Of a stretch of DNA of 64,000 nt, positions 40,349-50,433 are shown piece by piece; positions within the stretch are counted from its first letter, which is position 1, and every line of letters starts with the position of its first letter. The stretch is from Bacteroidaceae bacterium. Its GTDB lineage: Bacteria; Bacteroidota; Bacteroidia; Bacteroidales; Bacteroidaceae. Below the pieces are notes generated by a model. That model had not been told where the DNA came from. It worked only from the letters and a program-made list of their open reading frames with translations, and ran no database searches. The DNA lies in the NCBI GenBank assembly GCA_017445925.1, contig JAFSRW010000076.1, positions 1-64,000 on the forward strand, read 5' to 3'. The position numbers and the translations under genes were made by a program.

Positions 40349-42397
40349 TTACCAGATAGTAACACGTTCTGATTTAGGTACGAACATGGGGTCGTTTTCT
40401 GTAATGCCGAATGCCTCGTACCATGCATCTATGTGAGGTAGCTGACCGTTTACACGCCATTTACCTAACTGATGGGGGTCACCCTTTACACGCTTCTGAA
40501 TCTCGGCATCACGAATGTTCTGGGCCCACACATTGGCATAAGCCAGGAAGAATCGCTGCTCAGGAGTAAAGCCGTCAATATCCTTCAGCGGAGCCTTTGC
40601 AGTAGCATTCTTAAATGCCTGGAAGCTGACCATCAGACCTCCGTGGTCTGCCATATTCTCACCCAATGTAAGAGAACCATTGGCAAAGAGACCGGGCAAA
40701 ACCTCAATCTTATTATGATATTCGCGCATTACGGCTATACGCTCCTCAAAGCGCTTGGTATCTTCCTCGTTCCACCAAGTTACCAGGTTACCTTCCTTAT
40801 CATACTTGCTACCCTGATCATCGAATCCATGGGTCATCTCATGACCGATTACAACGCCAATGGCACCATAGTTGAAGGCATCGTCAGCATTCATATCAAA
40901 GAAGGGAGGCTGCAAGATACCAGCGGGGAAACAAATCTCGTTGGTGGTGGGATTGTAATAAGCATTCACCGTCTGTGGAGTCATAAACCATTCTTCCTTA
41001 TCTACAGGCTGGTTCAACTTGGTCTTAATCATATCCTTAATCTCCCACTCGTTGATAGCCAGCATGTTGCGGAGGTAGCAGTCACCTATCTCCAGATCGC
41101 TGTAATCTTTCCATTTGTTGGGATAGCCTACCTTAACATAGAAAGCATCCAGTTTCTCGTGAGCCACTTTCTTGGTCTCGTCGCTCATCCAGTCCTGAAC
41201 ATCAATACGTTCACCTAAGGCAATCTGCAGGTTACGCACCAGTTTCTCCATACGGTCCTTGGCTGCAGGTGGAAAATACTTTGCAACATAAAGCTGCCCC
41301 AGAGCTTCGCCCAAACCGCCTTCTACACTGGCAACAGCACGTTTCCAGCGTGGACGGTCTTCTGTCTTACCGCTCATAACTGTGCCGTAGAATGCAAAGT
41401 TAATCTTGCGTGATTCATCGTCGATATAAGATGAAGCCAAATCCATAGCGTGCCACAGATACAAGTTCTGGATAGCTTCGGGAGTCTCTTCCTTCAGAAT
41501 ATTCTCCACCTCGTGAATGGCATCAGGCTGACCTAGAACAACGTTCTTAACCTCACCCTGCTTTATACCAAATACGCCAAAGTAAGCATCCCAGTCGATA
41601 CCGGGGAACTGAGCCTTCAACTCATCGTATGTGAACTTGTTGTAGTTGGCTTCGGGGTCACGCAAGTCCGTCATACTCTTGCTGGCCTTGGCAATACGTG
41701 TTTCTATACGCATTACGTCTTCCATAATTCGCTGTGCATCTTTCTCGCCGAATCCACTGTGCTTGCTAAAGTCCACAATATATTTCTTGTAACCCTCACG
41801 AATGGCAACCGTAGCGGGGTCTTCTTCTACATAGTAGTCTTTGTTGCCCAGGGTAAGACCGCCCTGCATGATGTTAACAATATTATTCTTGCTGTCCTTC
41901 TCGTCGGCACCAATCCATACGCTGAACATCCCTTTTACACCTTGGCGCATCATACGAGGCCAAATTTCATCCAGCCAGTTCTTAGTGATTTCAGGAGAGT
42001 TCTGATAGCCGTCACACAGCAGGAACTCTTCGAATGCGCCCCAGTAATGTTCGTTCAGGTTTACGCTGTCCATAGCCGAGTTGTAGAGGTCGGCAATCTT
42101 CTGCTCTACACTACCAGGTTGCAAATCCTTAAGGGCAGCTACGCTATCAATAAGCCCCTGCAACTGCTTAATATTATTCTCGCCCAGGACGTCGAAACTG
42201 CCGTAACGGCTGTATTCTGCAGTCAACGGATTAGCCTTCTGCCAACCACCTGTGGCGTACATGTAGAAATCTGTTCCAGCCTGATAGGTGCTGTCCAGAT
42301 TAGCCAAATTAATACCTGAGCTAAGCTCCTTGTTACCTGTACAGGCTGCTCCCATAGCGGTAAGTAATACCATTGTCAAAATGTTTTTAGTCTTCAT
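40349..42397 (-). CDS. M13-family zinc endopeptidase lipoprotein (neprilysin-like)
   Basis: A 682-residue lipoprotein with lipobox MGAAC. The M13 zinc site is GHEMTHGFDDQGSKYD (HExxH), with the third ligand in ENMADHGGL and the substrate-binding NAYYNPTTNEICFPAGIL. The family contains the PepO-type endopeptidases of Porphyromonas and Prevotella, which cut peptides of 30-40 residues or less. It lies within a minus-strand run behind the ABC-F gene, joined by a heptad array. Confidence 0.95.
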   Translation of the reverse strand: MKTKNILTMVLLTAMGAACTGNKELSSGINLANLDSTYQAGTDFYMYATGGWQKANPLTAEYSRYGSFDVLGENNIKQLQGLIDSVAALKDLQPGSVEQKIADLYNSAMDSVNLNEHYWGAFEEFLLCDGYQNSPEITKNWLDEIWPRMMRQGVKGMFSVWIGADEKDSKNNIVNIMQGGLTLGNKDYYVEEDPATVAIREGYKKYIVDFSKHSGFGEKDAQRIMEDVMRIETRIAKASKSMTDLRDPEANYNKFTYDELKAQFPGIDWDAYFGVFGIKQGEVKNVVLGQPDAIHEVENILKEETPEAIQNLYLWHAMDLASSYIDDESRKINFAFYGTVMSGKTEDRPRWKRAVASVEGGLGEALGQLYVAKYFPPAAKDRMEKLVRNLQIALGERIDVQDWMSDETKKVAHEKLDAFYVKVGYPNKWKDYSDLEIGDCYLRNMLAINEWEIKDMIKTKLNQPVDKEEWFMTPQTVNAYYNPTTNEICFPAGILQPPFFDMNADDAFNYGAIGVVIGHEMTHGFDDQGSKYDKEGNLVTWWNEEDTKRFEERIAVMREYHNKIEVLPGLFANGSLTLGENMADHGGLMVSFQAFKNATAKAPLKDIDGFTPEQRFFLAYANVWAQNIRDAEIQKRVKGDPHQLGKWRVNGQLPHIDAWYEAFGITENDPMFVPKSERVTIW

Positions 42398-42419
42398 AAC
42401 TTATATAGATTTTAATATT

Positions 42420-42454
42420 CAACTCTAAACGCTAAACGCTCAACTCTAAACTTT
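42420..42454 (-). repeat. Heptanucleotide array at ABC-F 3' end (CAACTCT/AAACGCT)
   Basis: Five units with the order A-B-B-A-C. The stop codon and last residues (SLELSV) of the ABC-F protein are encoded by it. Confidence 0.92.
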
Positions 42455-44375
42455 CCATTGCTTTCTCCCACTCCTCTTCTGCTGCAGCAAGTTGGGCTTT
42501 CAGTTTTCCATGCTTCTCATAAAGGGTTATATCAGCACTGCCTTCTGGAGTAGAAAGTTGGGCTTCCAGAATCTTCACTGCAGATTCTAACTGTGTAACG
42601 TGCTCTTCTGCTTCGTGCACAGCTTTCTCCAGTTTTTTTCTCAAACGTGATGCAGCCTTTTGCTGTTCATAAGACAAGGCAGAATCCTTCTGGGTTGCTG
42701 TCGAATCAACGTTTGCAGAAACATCTCTTTGCTGCAATGGAGATGAAGTATTTAATTCGGTAAGTTCTGCTATCTGTTTGGATTTCAGGAAGTCGTAAAT
42801 ACCGCCAAGATGTTCTCTTACCTTTCCGTTTGCAAACTCATATACTTTCCCGACCAGTCCGTCCAGGAACTCGCGATCGTGACTGACCAGAATGACGGTT
42901 CCTTCGAAATCGCGTATGGCTTCCTTCAATACATCTTTGCTTCGCATATCCAGATGGTTGGTCGGCTCGTCCAGAATCAGACAATTTACAGGCTCCAACA
43001 GCAACTTAATCATAGCCAGACGTGTACGCTCTCCACCAGAGAGGAATTTAACCTTCTTCTCGCTGGCCTCGCCACCAAACATAAAAGCACCCAGGATATC
43101 ACGAATCTTCAGTCGCATATCCCCCTTGGCAACACGGTCTATGGTGTCGAAAACCGTTATCTCGCCATCCAAAAGCTGTGCCTGATTCTGTGCAAAATAC
43201 CCTATCTGCACATTATGGCCTATGGTCAGTTTGCCATCAAAGGGAATCTGTCCCATGATACACTTCACCAGCGTGGTTTTACCTTCACCGTTACGCCCTA
43301 CGAAGGCTACCTTCTCACCACGTTTGATGGTAAGATTTACGCCACTGAAAACCACATGCTCGCCATAACTCTTAGCCGTATCCTCGCAGATAATGGGATA
43401 ATCACCGCTACGAAGGGAGCATTTGAACTTCAGACGTAGGGCCGAATTGTCCACCTCATCCACTTCTACGGGAACAATCTTCTCCAGTTGTTTGATACGG
43501 CTCTGCACCTGAATGGCTTTGGTAGCCTGATAACGGAAACGGTCTATAAAGGCTCTGATATCCTCTATCTCCTTCTGCTGGTTCTCGTAGGCACGTAGTT
43601 GCTGTTCACGTCTTTCAGCACGCAGTACCACGTACTCATCATATTTTACCTTATAATCGAATATCCTTCCGCAACTGATTTCCAACGTACGATTGGTAAC
43701 ATTATTTATAAAAGCTCTGTCATGGCTGACAAGTACAACAGCTCCTGCACGTGTGCTTAGGAACTGCTCCAGCCATTGTATGCTTTCTATGTCCAGATGG
43801 TTGGTGGGCTCGTCTAATAAGAGTACGTCAGGGTGCTGCAACAAAAGTTTGGCCAACTCTATACGCATACGCCATCCCCCGGAAAACTCGCTGGTGGGAC
43901 GGTTAAAATCCTCCCGTCTGAATCCCAGTCCCTGTAGTGTCCGCTCCATCTCGGCCTGATAATTCATACCGCCCATCATCTGGAAATGTTCGTTAAGGTG
44001 GGTGAAGTGTTCTACCAACTTCATGTATTCCTCGCTCTCGTAGTCCGTCCGCTCTGCCATCTGATTATTCAGGCGCTCCAGTTCCTGCTGAATCTCATGA
44101 ATATGGGCGAAGGCCTTTTCTGTCTCCTCAAGTACTGAGCAATCATCAGAGAGCACCATAACCTGAGGCAGATAGGCAATGCTGGTATCACGCGGAACAG
44201 CCACCACTCCACTTGTAGGTTCCTGCAGTCCGGCTATTATTTTTAGCATTGTACTCTTGCCTGCTCCGTTCTTACCCACCAGAGCAATGCGGTCCTTGTC
44301 GTTTATAACGTAGCTGATATTGCTAAACAAAGGACGGGCACTGAATTCAACGCATAAATTATCTATTGAAATCAT
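42432..44375 (-). CDS. ABC-F family ATPase
   Basis: A 647-residue soluble protein with two nucleotide-binding domains: Walker A GKNGAGKS and GRNGEGKT; signatures FSGGWRMRIELAK and LSGGERTRLAM, each followed by LLLDEPTNHLD-type Walker B; an arm/linker between; and a C-terminal coiled coil (about 585-640). ABC-F proteins of this Uup/YdiF type act on ribosomes, not in transport. The last seven residues are array-encoded. Confidence 0.95.
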   Translation of the reverse strand: MISIDNLCVEFSARPLFSNISYVINDKDRIALVGKNGAGKSTMLKIIAGLQEPTSGVVAVPRDTSIAYLPQVMVLSDDCSVLEETEKAFAHIHEIQQELERLNNQMAERTDYESEEYMKLVEHFTHLNEHFQMMGGMNYQAEMERTLQGLGFRREDFNRPTSEFSGGWRMRIELAKLLLQHPDVLLLDEPTNHLDIESIQWLEQFLSTRAGAVVLVSHDRAFINNVTNRTLEISCGRIFDYKVKYDEYVVLRAERREQQLRAYENQQKEIEDIRAFIDRFRYQATKAIQVQSRIKQLEKIVPVEVDEVDNSALRLKFKCSLRSGDYPIICEDTAKSYGEHVVFSGVNLTIKRGEKVAFVGRNGEGKTTLVKCIMGQIPFDGKLTIGHNVQIGYFAQNQAQLLDGEITVFDTIDRVAKGDMRLKIRDILGAFMFGGEASEKKVKFLSGGERTRLAMIKLLLEPVNCLILDEPTNHLDMRSKDVLKEAIRDFEGTVILVSHDREFLDGLVGKVYEFANGKVREHLGGIYDFLKSKQIAELTELNTSSPLQQRDVSANVDSTATQKDSALSYEQQKAASRLRKKLEKAVHEAEEHVTQLESAVKILEAQLSTPEGSADITLYEKHGKLKAQLAAAEEEWEKAMESLELSV

Positions 44376-44397
44376 CCTGTATTCTCACATTTGGCCA

Positions 44398-44405
44398 CAA
44401 AGGTA
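44398..44405 (-). promoter_or_regulatory. -7 box of the ABC-F gene
   Basis: Minus-strand TACCTTTG, 23 bases before the start. Confidence 0.6.
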
Positions 44406-44469
44406 GTAAATTTTTGTCTTTTTAGGTTGATATTTTACAAAATATAAGCATTGGAATTGTTTTTTTCAT

Positions 44470-44477
44470 TAACTTTG
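44470..44477 (+). promoter_or_regulatory. -7 box of the BspA-like gene
   Basis: TAACTTTG, a perfect match. The 5' leader of about 70 bases contains the heptad array at 44493-44527. Confidence 0.6.
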
Positions 44478-44492
44478 TCCACACAATGTTAT

Positions 44493-44527
44493 TCATTGAA
44501 CATTAAACATTCAACATTGAACATTAT
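44493..44527 (+). repeat. Heptanucleotide array in 5' leader (ACATTGA family)
   Basis: Five units TCATTGA, ACATTAA, ACATTCA, ACATTGA, ACATTAT between the promoter and the start of the BspA-like gene. Confidence 0.9.
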
Positions 44528-44550
44528 AATTAATAACAAACAACACTACA

Positions 44551-45411
44551 ATGAAAGTAAAGTATTATCTGCTTAGCATGGCCGCTATTGGCTTGCTCAC
44601 AGCATGTTCAGGTGAAAAGAAAGAGTCTGCAACTGAAGCAGGAAAGGCCACAACCGAGAAGAAAGTCGAGGCAGACCAGCCTACAGGTGATGTGTTCATT
44701 TACACCGCAGAGCACAGACACGAAAAGACACAGCCCGACAAGGCCAAGGTGCTCATCAGCAAGAAGTTGGGAAGTATCAATACCAACGAGTTTGCCGGCA
44801 ATACCGTTATGGAAGAGATTTGGATTGGCGATCAGGTGCAGCACATTGCCAACGGAGCCTTCGAGGGTTGTAAGAACCTGAAGAAGATTCACTTGGCTGG
44901 TCCTCTGCCAGTTATCAACGATGGTGCCTTCACCGGTTGCTCTGCTCTGGAAGAACTGCACGGAGATGTTTATACCATTGGTGTTGACGGATTCAAGGGC
45001 TGTACCTCACTGAAGAGCGTTATCCTGGGCGAACATGGCTATTGGATTCGCGTGGGTGCTTTTGATGGTTGCAAGAACCTGAAGAAAATCATCCTTGCCG
45101 ACACCATGAGCAAACTGGAGGACGGTGCTTTCGAGGGGTGCTCCGCAATGGAAGAACTCAGTATCCCCAACGATTTCAAGAACCGTATGTTCGGTATGTT
45201 CCCCAATCCTGAGAAACTTCGCAAGGTTTACCTGCTGACTACCGAATACTACCCCCTGCCTAAGAACTGTCAGCCCAACAAGCAGTGTACACTCTACGTA
45301 CCAGACAACTTCCTGAAGCAGTTCCAGGCCGACGAGCAGTGGTGCCAGTTTGGCAGCATAGAGCCCATGAGCAAGAGCCAGTACTATACAGCTGAAGGTT
45401 TCCTGAAATAA
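44551..45411 (+). CDS. BspA-like leucine-rich-repeat lipoprotein
   Basis: A 286-residue lipoprotein (lipobox GLLTAC) with five or so LRR_5 units of the BspA type: IANGAFEGCKNLKKIHL, INDGAFTGCSALEELHG and similar at about 23-residue spacing. BspA-like surface proteins bind host or bacterial partners in oral Prevotella and Tannerella; the ligand here is unknown. A single-gene unit with its own promoter and a strong terminator. Confidence 0.93.
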   Translation: MKVKYYLLSMAAIGLLTACSGEKKESATEAGKATTEKKVEADQPTGDVFIYTAEHRHEKTQPDKAKVLISKKLGSINTNEFAGNTVMEEIWIGDQVQHIANGAFEGCKNLKKIHLAGPLPVINDGAFTGCSALEELHGDVYTIGVDGFKGCTSLKSVILGEHGYWIRVGAFDGCKNLKKIILADTMSKLEDGAFEGCSAMEELSIPNDFKNRMFGMFPNPEKLRKVYLLTTEYYPLPKNCQPNKQCTLYVPDNFLKQFQADEQWCQFGSIEPMSKSQYYTAEGFLK

Positions 45412-45440
45412 GCGAAAAACATCAGTCTCGTACATAAGAA

Positions 45441-45493
45441 AAGCAAGCGTGTTTGTCATCCGTTATCGGTTCCAGCAGACACGCTTGCCTTTA
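45441..45493 (+). terminator. Intrinsic terminator after the BspA-like gene
   Basis: GCAAGCGTGT and ACACGCTTGC, ten perfect pairs, followed by CTTTATT. Confidence 0.85.
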
Positions 45494-45532
45494 TTCATTA
45501 ACTTTTAGATGCGGCTAAAGAGAAGGGGAATC

Positions 45533-48466
45533 ATGAATGTAAAGGTGTTATTACTGAGTGCATCCTTGTTGCTTCCAGGCATATTGAATGCTCAGGTGGT
45601 GATAAACGAGATTCAGGTGGCAAACGTTGATATGTTTATCGACCCCTCATTCAACTATGGCAGCTGGGTGGAGCTGTATAACTCCACGGAACAGGCCCTC
45701 TCTCTGGCAGGCATGAAACTCCGACATACCAACTCTGAAAACAAGGTAAACGAGCAGCGACTCACAGAGCAGCACGGAATCCTGCCACCTAAGGGGTTCG
45801 TGGTTCTGTGGTTCGACCACAACAGCAAGGATGGCTATTACGGCAAGACGGCAGGACAGCAGATTCCTTTTAAGATGGATGAGGAAGGCGGCCTTGTGGA
45901 ACTGTATAATTCCAGAAACGTGCTGCAGGATGCCGTCACCTATCCGCCAGCCATAACACGCTGCTCCTTTGCCCGTACTGAGGACGGCAGCAGCACATGG
46001 GGTGTAACATCGGTTCCCACTCCCAAGCAAACAAATGCGGGCAGTCCCTTCTCTGACGAACGCCTCTCAATGCCCGAGACCGACCAGAAAGGCGGTGTGT
46101 TCTCTAATCCGCTCTCTTTTCAGGTGAATATCCCAGCAGGAACCACCCTCTATTATACTACAGACGGTGCCACGCCCGTTCCTGGCAAAAGTGCTGTGTC
46201 AGAAACAGGAGTCTTTAATGTATCTGAGACCAGCATCTTCCGCTTCATGCTTGCTCAGGAAGGCTATCTGAACAGTCCCGTAACTACCCGCTCGTTCATC
46301 CGTAAGAATCAGGATTATTACCTGCCCGTATTGAGTGTTACCACACACCCCGACCATCTTTTCGGCGACTCCATAGGTCTGTATGTACAGGGGGTAAACG
46401 GACGCACGGGAAATAACAAGGGAACACCCATGAACCAGAATATGGACTGGGAACGCCCCGTGAATGTGGAGTACTTTGTACCCGATGAGCAGGGCAGATG
46501 GCAGGAGGCATTGAATCAGGGAGCACTATTCAGCATCTTTGGCGGATGGACACGTTTCAATGAAGGGGATGAGACCTTCCAGTACAAACCTTCCTTTAAG
46601 CTGAAGGCCGACAAGATGTGCGAGGGTCTGAATTTTTATACTTACCCCGTCTTTCAGGAGAAACCCTATATTAAGAATAAGACCCTGCTGGTTCGTAATG
46701 GAGGGCAAGACCAGCACGGACGCATCTGGGATGCCGTTATCCAGGAACTGCTCATCAGCAGCGGCATACATCTCGACTGTCAGGCAGCCCAGCCAGCCCA
46801 TATCTTTCTGGACGGACTGCCTCTGGGTATGTTTAACCTGCGCGAAGCCAGCAACCGCCATTACGCTTACAGTAACTACGGTATAGGTAACGATGAGGTG
46901 GACCAGTGGGAGAACGAATTTAACGTTATGTCAGGCAGCGGAACCATCTACAACACATGGCAGACGCTCTGTCAGAAGTTAGGAACCAACCCTACTGACG
47001 AAGCCACCTGGAAGGCAATCTGCAAGATAGTGGATGTGGATGAGTACTGCAACTATATGGCGGCAGAAATCTACATGGGCAACCTCGACTGGCTGCGTGG
47101 TGGACTGAAGAACATTAAGGGCTTCCATTGTAACAAAGACGATGGTAAAATTCACGTTGTGCTTTTCGATTTGGACGGTTGCTTCGGCGATACCGACATG
47201 ATTCAGCAGATATATAAGAAAGGGAGCGGCAAGCAAATAGAAATCTTCAAGAATATGCTCAAGTACGCGCCTTTCCGTCAGCAGTTCATCGATGCCTATT
47301 GCATGATGGGCGGTAGTATATTCCTGCCAGAGCGTTGTGTCCCCTTTATCCGCCAGTGGGAAGCTAATATCACCCCTGCCCTTTCGTGGGAGAATAACGA
47401 ACCTCATACCCGAGCCGACCGACTATGCAATGTACTTACTGACCGCGAAAACCAGCATGAGAAACGTATTGCCAGCCTGAAGAGTCAGTTTAGCCTCTCT
47501 AACGGGATGCATACTGTGATAGAAACCACTTCCCCACTCGCCCGCATCCTACTGAACGGTCAGGAGATTCCCACATCATATTTCTCCGGCACACTCTTCG
47601 AAAAGGCAGAACTAAAGGCTGTGATACCCGAGGGCTACCAATTCATAGGTTGGCAGATAAACGGCAAGACTGTTTCCACCGATACCACGCTGAATGCCAT
47701 GTACTATGCCGCCCTGAACCCGCACATCACGCTGGTTCTGAAACGCACCAGCCAAGTAAGTCCCATCCGTATAAACGAGGTTAGCTCAGCCAATGATATC
47801 TATATCAATGAATATCTGAAGAAAAGCGACTGGATAGAACTCTACAACACTACCGATGCCCCCATCGACCTCACCGGCACCTACCTAAGCGACAACCCCA
47901 ATAACCCCCATAAGTACCAGCTAAATAAAGCTCCCTCTCTAAACTCTCAACTCTCAACTCTAAACTCTACCCCCTCATCTCTAAACTCTCAACTCTCAAC
48001 TCTAAACTCTCATATAATCATCCCTCCCCACGGCTATCGCATAGTATGGTGTGATAATAAAGAGCCCGTCAGCCAGCTTCATGCAGGCTTTAAGTTGGAG
48101 AACGCTGATGAAGCCTACGTCAGCATACATGCCGCAGACGGTTCGTGGGCAGACAGTCTATGGTATCAGGCACAAGGCCGATGGCAAAGCTATGGTCGTT
48201 ATCCCGATGGTTCAGACCAATTGGCATTGTTTGACCGCATTACCATTGGGCAGACCAACCACATCACCACTCAAACCGAGGTTTCTAAGCCAGACTGGGA
48301 AACCAGCGTCAAATCCGTAAGCCTGCCTAAGCACCGCCAGATAGCCTCCATCCAGTACTATAATCTCTCAGGCCAGCGCCTCAGCAGTCCCACAGATGCC
48401 AGCATAGTCATCCGCCGCATTGTGTACGATGATGGTACTGTAGAAAGCCGCAAGATGTTACCTTAG
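45533..48466 (+). CDS. Secreted lamin-tail / CotH-kinase-like surface protein
   Basis: The ATG at 45533 is preferred, since a signal peptide follows directly (cleavage near ILNAQ). The 977-residue product has an N-terminal lamin-tail domain (VVINEIQVAN, about 22-150), a beta-sandwich domain (about 185-260), a CotH-type domain (LVRNGGQDQHGRIWDAVIQE, DLDGCFGDTDM, about 275-620), a second lamin-tail domain (RINEVSSANDIYINEYL), and a tail with YYNLSGQRL. A ten-unit heptad array (47941-48010) lies in frame within the second lamin-tail domain. CotH-type domains are atypical kinases; function here is unknown. Confidence 0.88.
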   Translation: MNVKVLLLSASLLLPGILNAQVVINEIQVANVDMFIDPSFNYGSWVELYNSTEQALSLAGMKLRHTNSENKVNEQRLTEQHGILPPKGFVVLWFDHNSKDGYYGKTAGQQIPFKMDEEGGLVELYNSRNVLQDAVTYPPAITRCSFARTEDGSSTWGVTSVPTPKQTNAGSPFSDERLSMPETDQKGGVFSNPLSFQVNIPAGTTLYYTTDGATPVPGKSAVSETGVFNVSETSIFRFMLAQEGYLNSPVTTRSFIRKNQDYYLPVLSVTTHPDHLFGDSIGLYVQGVNGRTGNNKGTPMNQNMDWERPVNVEYFVPDEQGRWQEALNQGALFSIFGGWTRFNEGDETFQYKPSFKLKADKMCEGLNFYTYPVFQEKPYIKNKTLLVRNGGQDQHGRIWDAVIQELLISSGIHLDCQAAQPAHIFLDGLPLGMFNLREASNRHYAYSNYGIGNDEVDQWENEFNVMSGSGTIYNTWQTLCQKLGTNPTDEATWKAICKIVDVDEYCNYMAAEIYMGNLDWLRGGLKNIKGFHCNKDDGKIHVVLFDLDGCFGDTDMIQQIYKKGSGKQIEIFKNMLKYAPFRQQFIDAYCMMGGSIFLPERCVPFIRQWEANITPALSWENNEPHTRADRLCNVLTDRENQHEKRIASLKSQFSLSNGMHTVIETTSPLARILLNGQEIPTSYFSGTLFEKAELKAVIPEGYQFIGWQINGKTVSTDTTLNAMYYAALNPHITLVLKRTSQVSPIRINEVSSANDIYINEYLKKSDWIELYNTTDAPIDLTGTYLSDNPNNPHKYQLNKAPSLNSQLSTLNSTPSSLNSQLSTLNSHIIIPPHGYRIVWCDNKEPVSQLHAGFKLENADEAYVSIHAADGSWADSLWYQAQGRWQSYGRYPDGSDQLALFDRITIGQTNHITTQTEVSKPDWETSVKSVSLPKHRQIASIQYYNLSGQRLSSPTDASIVIRRIVYDDGTVESRKMLP
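47941..48010 (+). repeat. In-frame heptanucleotide array with duplicated block (AAACTCT/CAACTCT)
   Basis: Ten units. A four-unit block (AAACTCT, CAACTCT twice, AAACTCT) occurs twice, separated by two degenerate units. The 42-base step preserves both the 7-base phase and the reading frame. It encodes a Leu-Asn-Ser-Gln-Leu-Ser-Thr repeat. Confidence 0.96.
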
Positions 48467-48470
48467 CCTT

Positions 48471-49802
48471 TTATTTACGCTTCAGTATCACACGGTCGAT
48501 GCACAGGAAATACATGAATCCGTTTTTGGCCGCTGCTGCTCTTGTAGCCCCCTCAATTAGCAAGGTGGGATAGCTGTAACGCAGGTTCTTATATGAATAC
48601 GGGAACTCAAAGTCCTCTGCCACCAGGATGGTGTCCACCTTAGTACCATCGTATTCAAAGGTCTGAGATTTCTGTGATAGTACATCTTTCCCATTCTCCG
48701 CATTATTGTTATAACGAATCCGAGTGATAAAGCTCATCTTGGTCATGGCAGATATGGAGTCGATGTAATGCTGGTCCAGAAAATCCTCACTGAGACCATC
48801 CTCAGCAATAATTTTGTACCAGTAGGGCACCATCACCACATAAATGTCATACTTTCCGCTTGTCACACCGCCTTCCAGCTTTATCTCCACATGAGGGTTG
48901 GCTGTGGGGTTAGGTGCAGCCAGATAGTAGAAATCATCCCCGCCTACACGTCCGTACTTGTCCGTGATGCCAGAGAAAAGAGAGTTATTGAAACGGACGG
49001 CTTTGGTCTCAGGCCCAACCTTATAATAGGAAGAGGTGTTGTTCTTATAGTAGAACGAGCCGTCGCCTATCTCCACCTCAAAGTCTGGGTTATACATTTC
49101 CCTCGGGTAAGCCCATTCGGGAACCACGCAGCAGGTACTTTTGCTCATCCTCTCCTTCCATCCGTTAAAGATGCTGTTCTTATCCCAGGTGGCTGTGCTG
49201 CGCAGCGTGTCGCCGTGTGTGGTAAGCAGATAGCTTCCGTCCGCAGGCTGTTCATCATCCTTAAACACCAGGGGGCTGATGATGTCCATCTCCATGCTTA
49301 AATTGGCAAGCGAATCAGGGTTATTTATGTTTCTGATATATGCGTAGCCCTGATCGCCCATTACCTTATCCTCATACCTGTTGGGGTAAATGTAGAGTGG
49401 TTCCAGCATCTCCTTTGCCTTTGCCCACGCCTCGTTGGTAGGCATTACCATAGTGTATGTGGGGTATGTCTCGTTAATCTGCGCATTCAGGCATTTCAGA
49501 TACATATCCCATGTCTCCCCACCCTTGGCAGGCACGTAATCCTTATTGTAGAACAGCAAAGACGGATTCTTGGTAATAATGTAATTCTTCAGTTCCGAAA
49601 CCAAGGGATAGTCCTCAATGAAATCCCAAATTGTATTTCTCAACATGGAGTTCTTTTCGGTAAACGTAATGCTGTCCACCTGCAGAACATTATATTCCAC
49701 CTTTTCGTTGTTCGATAAATGCAGCACCACCTTCTGTTGTGCCCATCCTGTTTGCATCCCAGTTATTAGAAGCAGCGATGCGATAATCTTCTTTCCTTTC
49801 AT
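48471..49802 (-). CDS. Secreted fasciclin-like surface protein
   Basis: A 443-residue protein with a signal peptide (cleavage near TGWAQQ). The segment YTMVMPTNEAWAKAKEMLEP (about 115-134) matches the core of fasciclin domains, and the region after it (WDKNSIFNGWKERM, then a beta-rich C-terminal half) is typical of Bacteroidetes fasciclin-containing surface proteins. It has a C-terminal region (YDGTKVDTILVAEDFEFPYS) resembling end-capping beta domains. It converges on the CotH gene with 4 bases between stops. Role unknown. Confidence 0.7.
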   Translation of the reverse strand: MKGKKIIASLLLITGMQTGWAQQKVVLHLSNNEKVEYNVLQVDSITFTEKNSMLRNTIWDFIEDYPLVSELKNYIITKNPSLLFYNKDYVPAKGGETWDMYLKCLNAQINETYPTYTMVMPTNEAWAKAKEMLEPLYIYPNRYEDKVMGDQGYAYIRNINNPDSLANLSMEMDIISPLVFKDDEQPADGSYLLTTHGDTLRSTATWDKNSIFNGWKERMSKSTCCVVPEWAYPREMYNPDFEVEIGDGSFYYKNNTSSYYKVGPETKAVRFNNSLFSGITDKYGRVGGDDFYYLAAPNPTANPHVEIKLEGGVTSGKYDIYVVMVPYWYKIIAEDGLSEDFLDQHYIDSISAMTKMSFITRIRYNNNAENGKDVLSQKSQTFEYDGTKVDTILVAEDFEFPYSYKNLRYSYPTLLIEGATRAAAAKNGFMYFLCIDRVILKRK

Positions 49803-49853
49803 ATTCTTATTTTATGTGTGTAAATTCGTTTTTAATTTTCCTTCCCGTTAATC

Positions 49854-50399
49854 TTAGAAAATGATGGAGATGCGTCCCCAATGAATGTGGCTGTTGCCGT
49901 TACCGTTAGCAAAGAACGAGAAGTTGTAGCCCAGTCCCAGATGTTTGCCCAGCAGGAAACCGGCACTGCAATCCAATCCAAAACAATGGGCTTTAGAGTC
50001 AACATACCCACCGTAATAAAACGTGTTTACAAATACTGAGGAATACATATATGTATATCCTGGTGTAACGTCGGCATAGACTCCCAGATTCTTAAATATA
50101 TTAGTGTGTGCTCTTATTCCCATCAGTCGGGCATTTACTATACCCACCTTGTCTGGAGTTTCATCTTGTCCCCATCCCGACATAAAGGAGGCGCCTATGA
50201 TATTCCATCCAAAATACGGATTAAACTCTTTTCTAACCATTATCCCTACGCCCCAAGCGTCTTGAACATAAAGGTCAAACTGCCCCGTGATTTTTGATTT
50301 CTTATTAGCTGTTGTTTCGGAACTTTCTTTAATAATCTGCGCATTTGCCGAAATGGCAACTATCCCAACTAATACCAATAAAAATAACTTTCTCATCAT
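49854..50399 (-). CDS. Small outer-membrane beta-barrel-like protein, paralogue 1
   Basis: A 181-residue protein with a signal peptide (cleavage near SANAQ) and alternating hydrophobic strands ending in Phe, as in outer-membrane barrels. It is a clear paralogue of the gene at 51679: AHCFGLDCSAGF and the last 20 or so residues are identical, and both N-termini share the QFDxYVQDxWGxG pattern. An MNT nucleotidyltransferase gene lies between it and its probable promoter at 50753. Confidence 0.8.
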   Translation of the reverse strand: MMRKLFLLVLVGIVAISANAQIIKESSETTANKKSKITGQFDLYVQDAWGVGIMVRKEFNPYFGWNIIGASFMSGWGQDETPDKVGIVNARLMGIRAHTNIFKNLGVYADVTPGYTYMYSSVFVNTFYYGGYVDSKAHCFGLDCSAGFLLGKHLGLGYNFSFFANGNGNSHIHWGRISIIF

Positions 50400-50433
50400 T
50401 GTGTGTTTATTTCCTTATTTTACCCTGTTACGC

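Noticed and set aside
42810-43439. 209-residue plus-strand frame
   Set aside because: Antisense to the ABC-F gene, whose two ATPase domains are complete.
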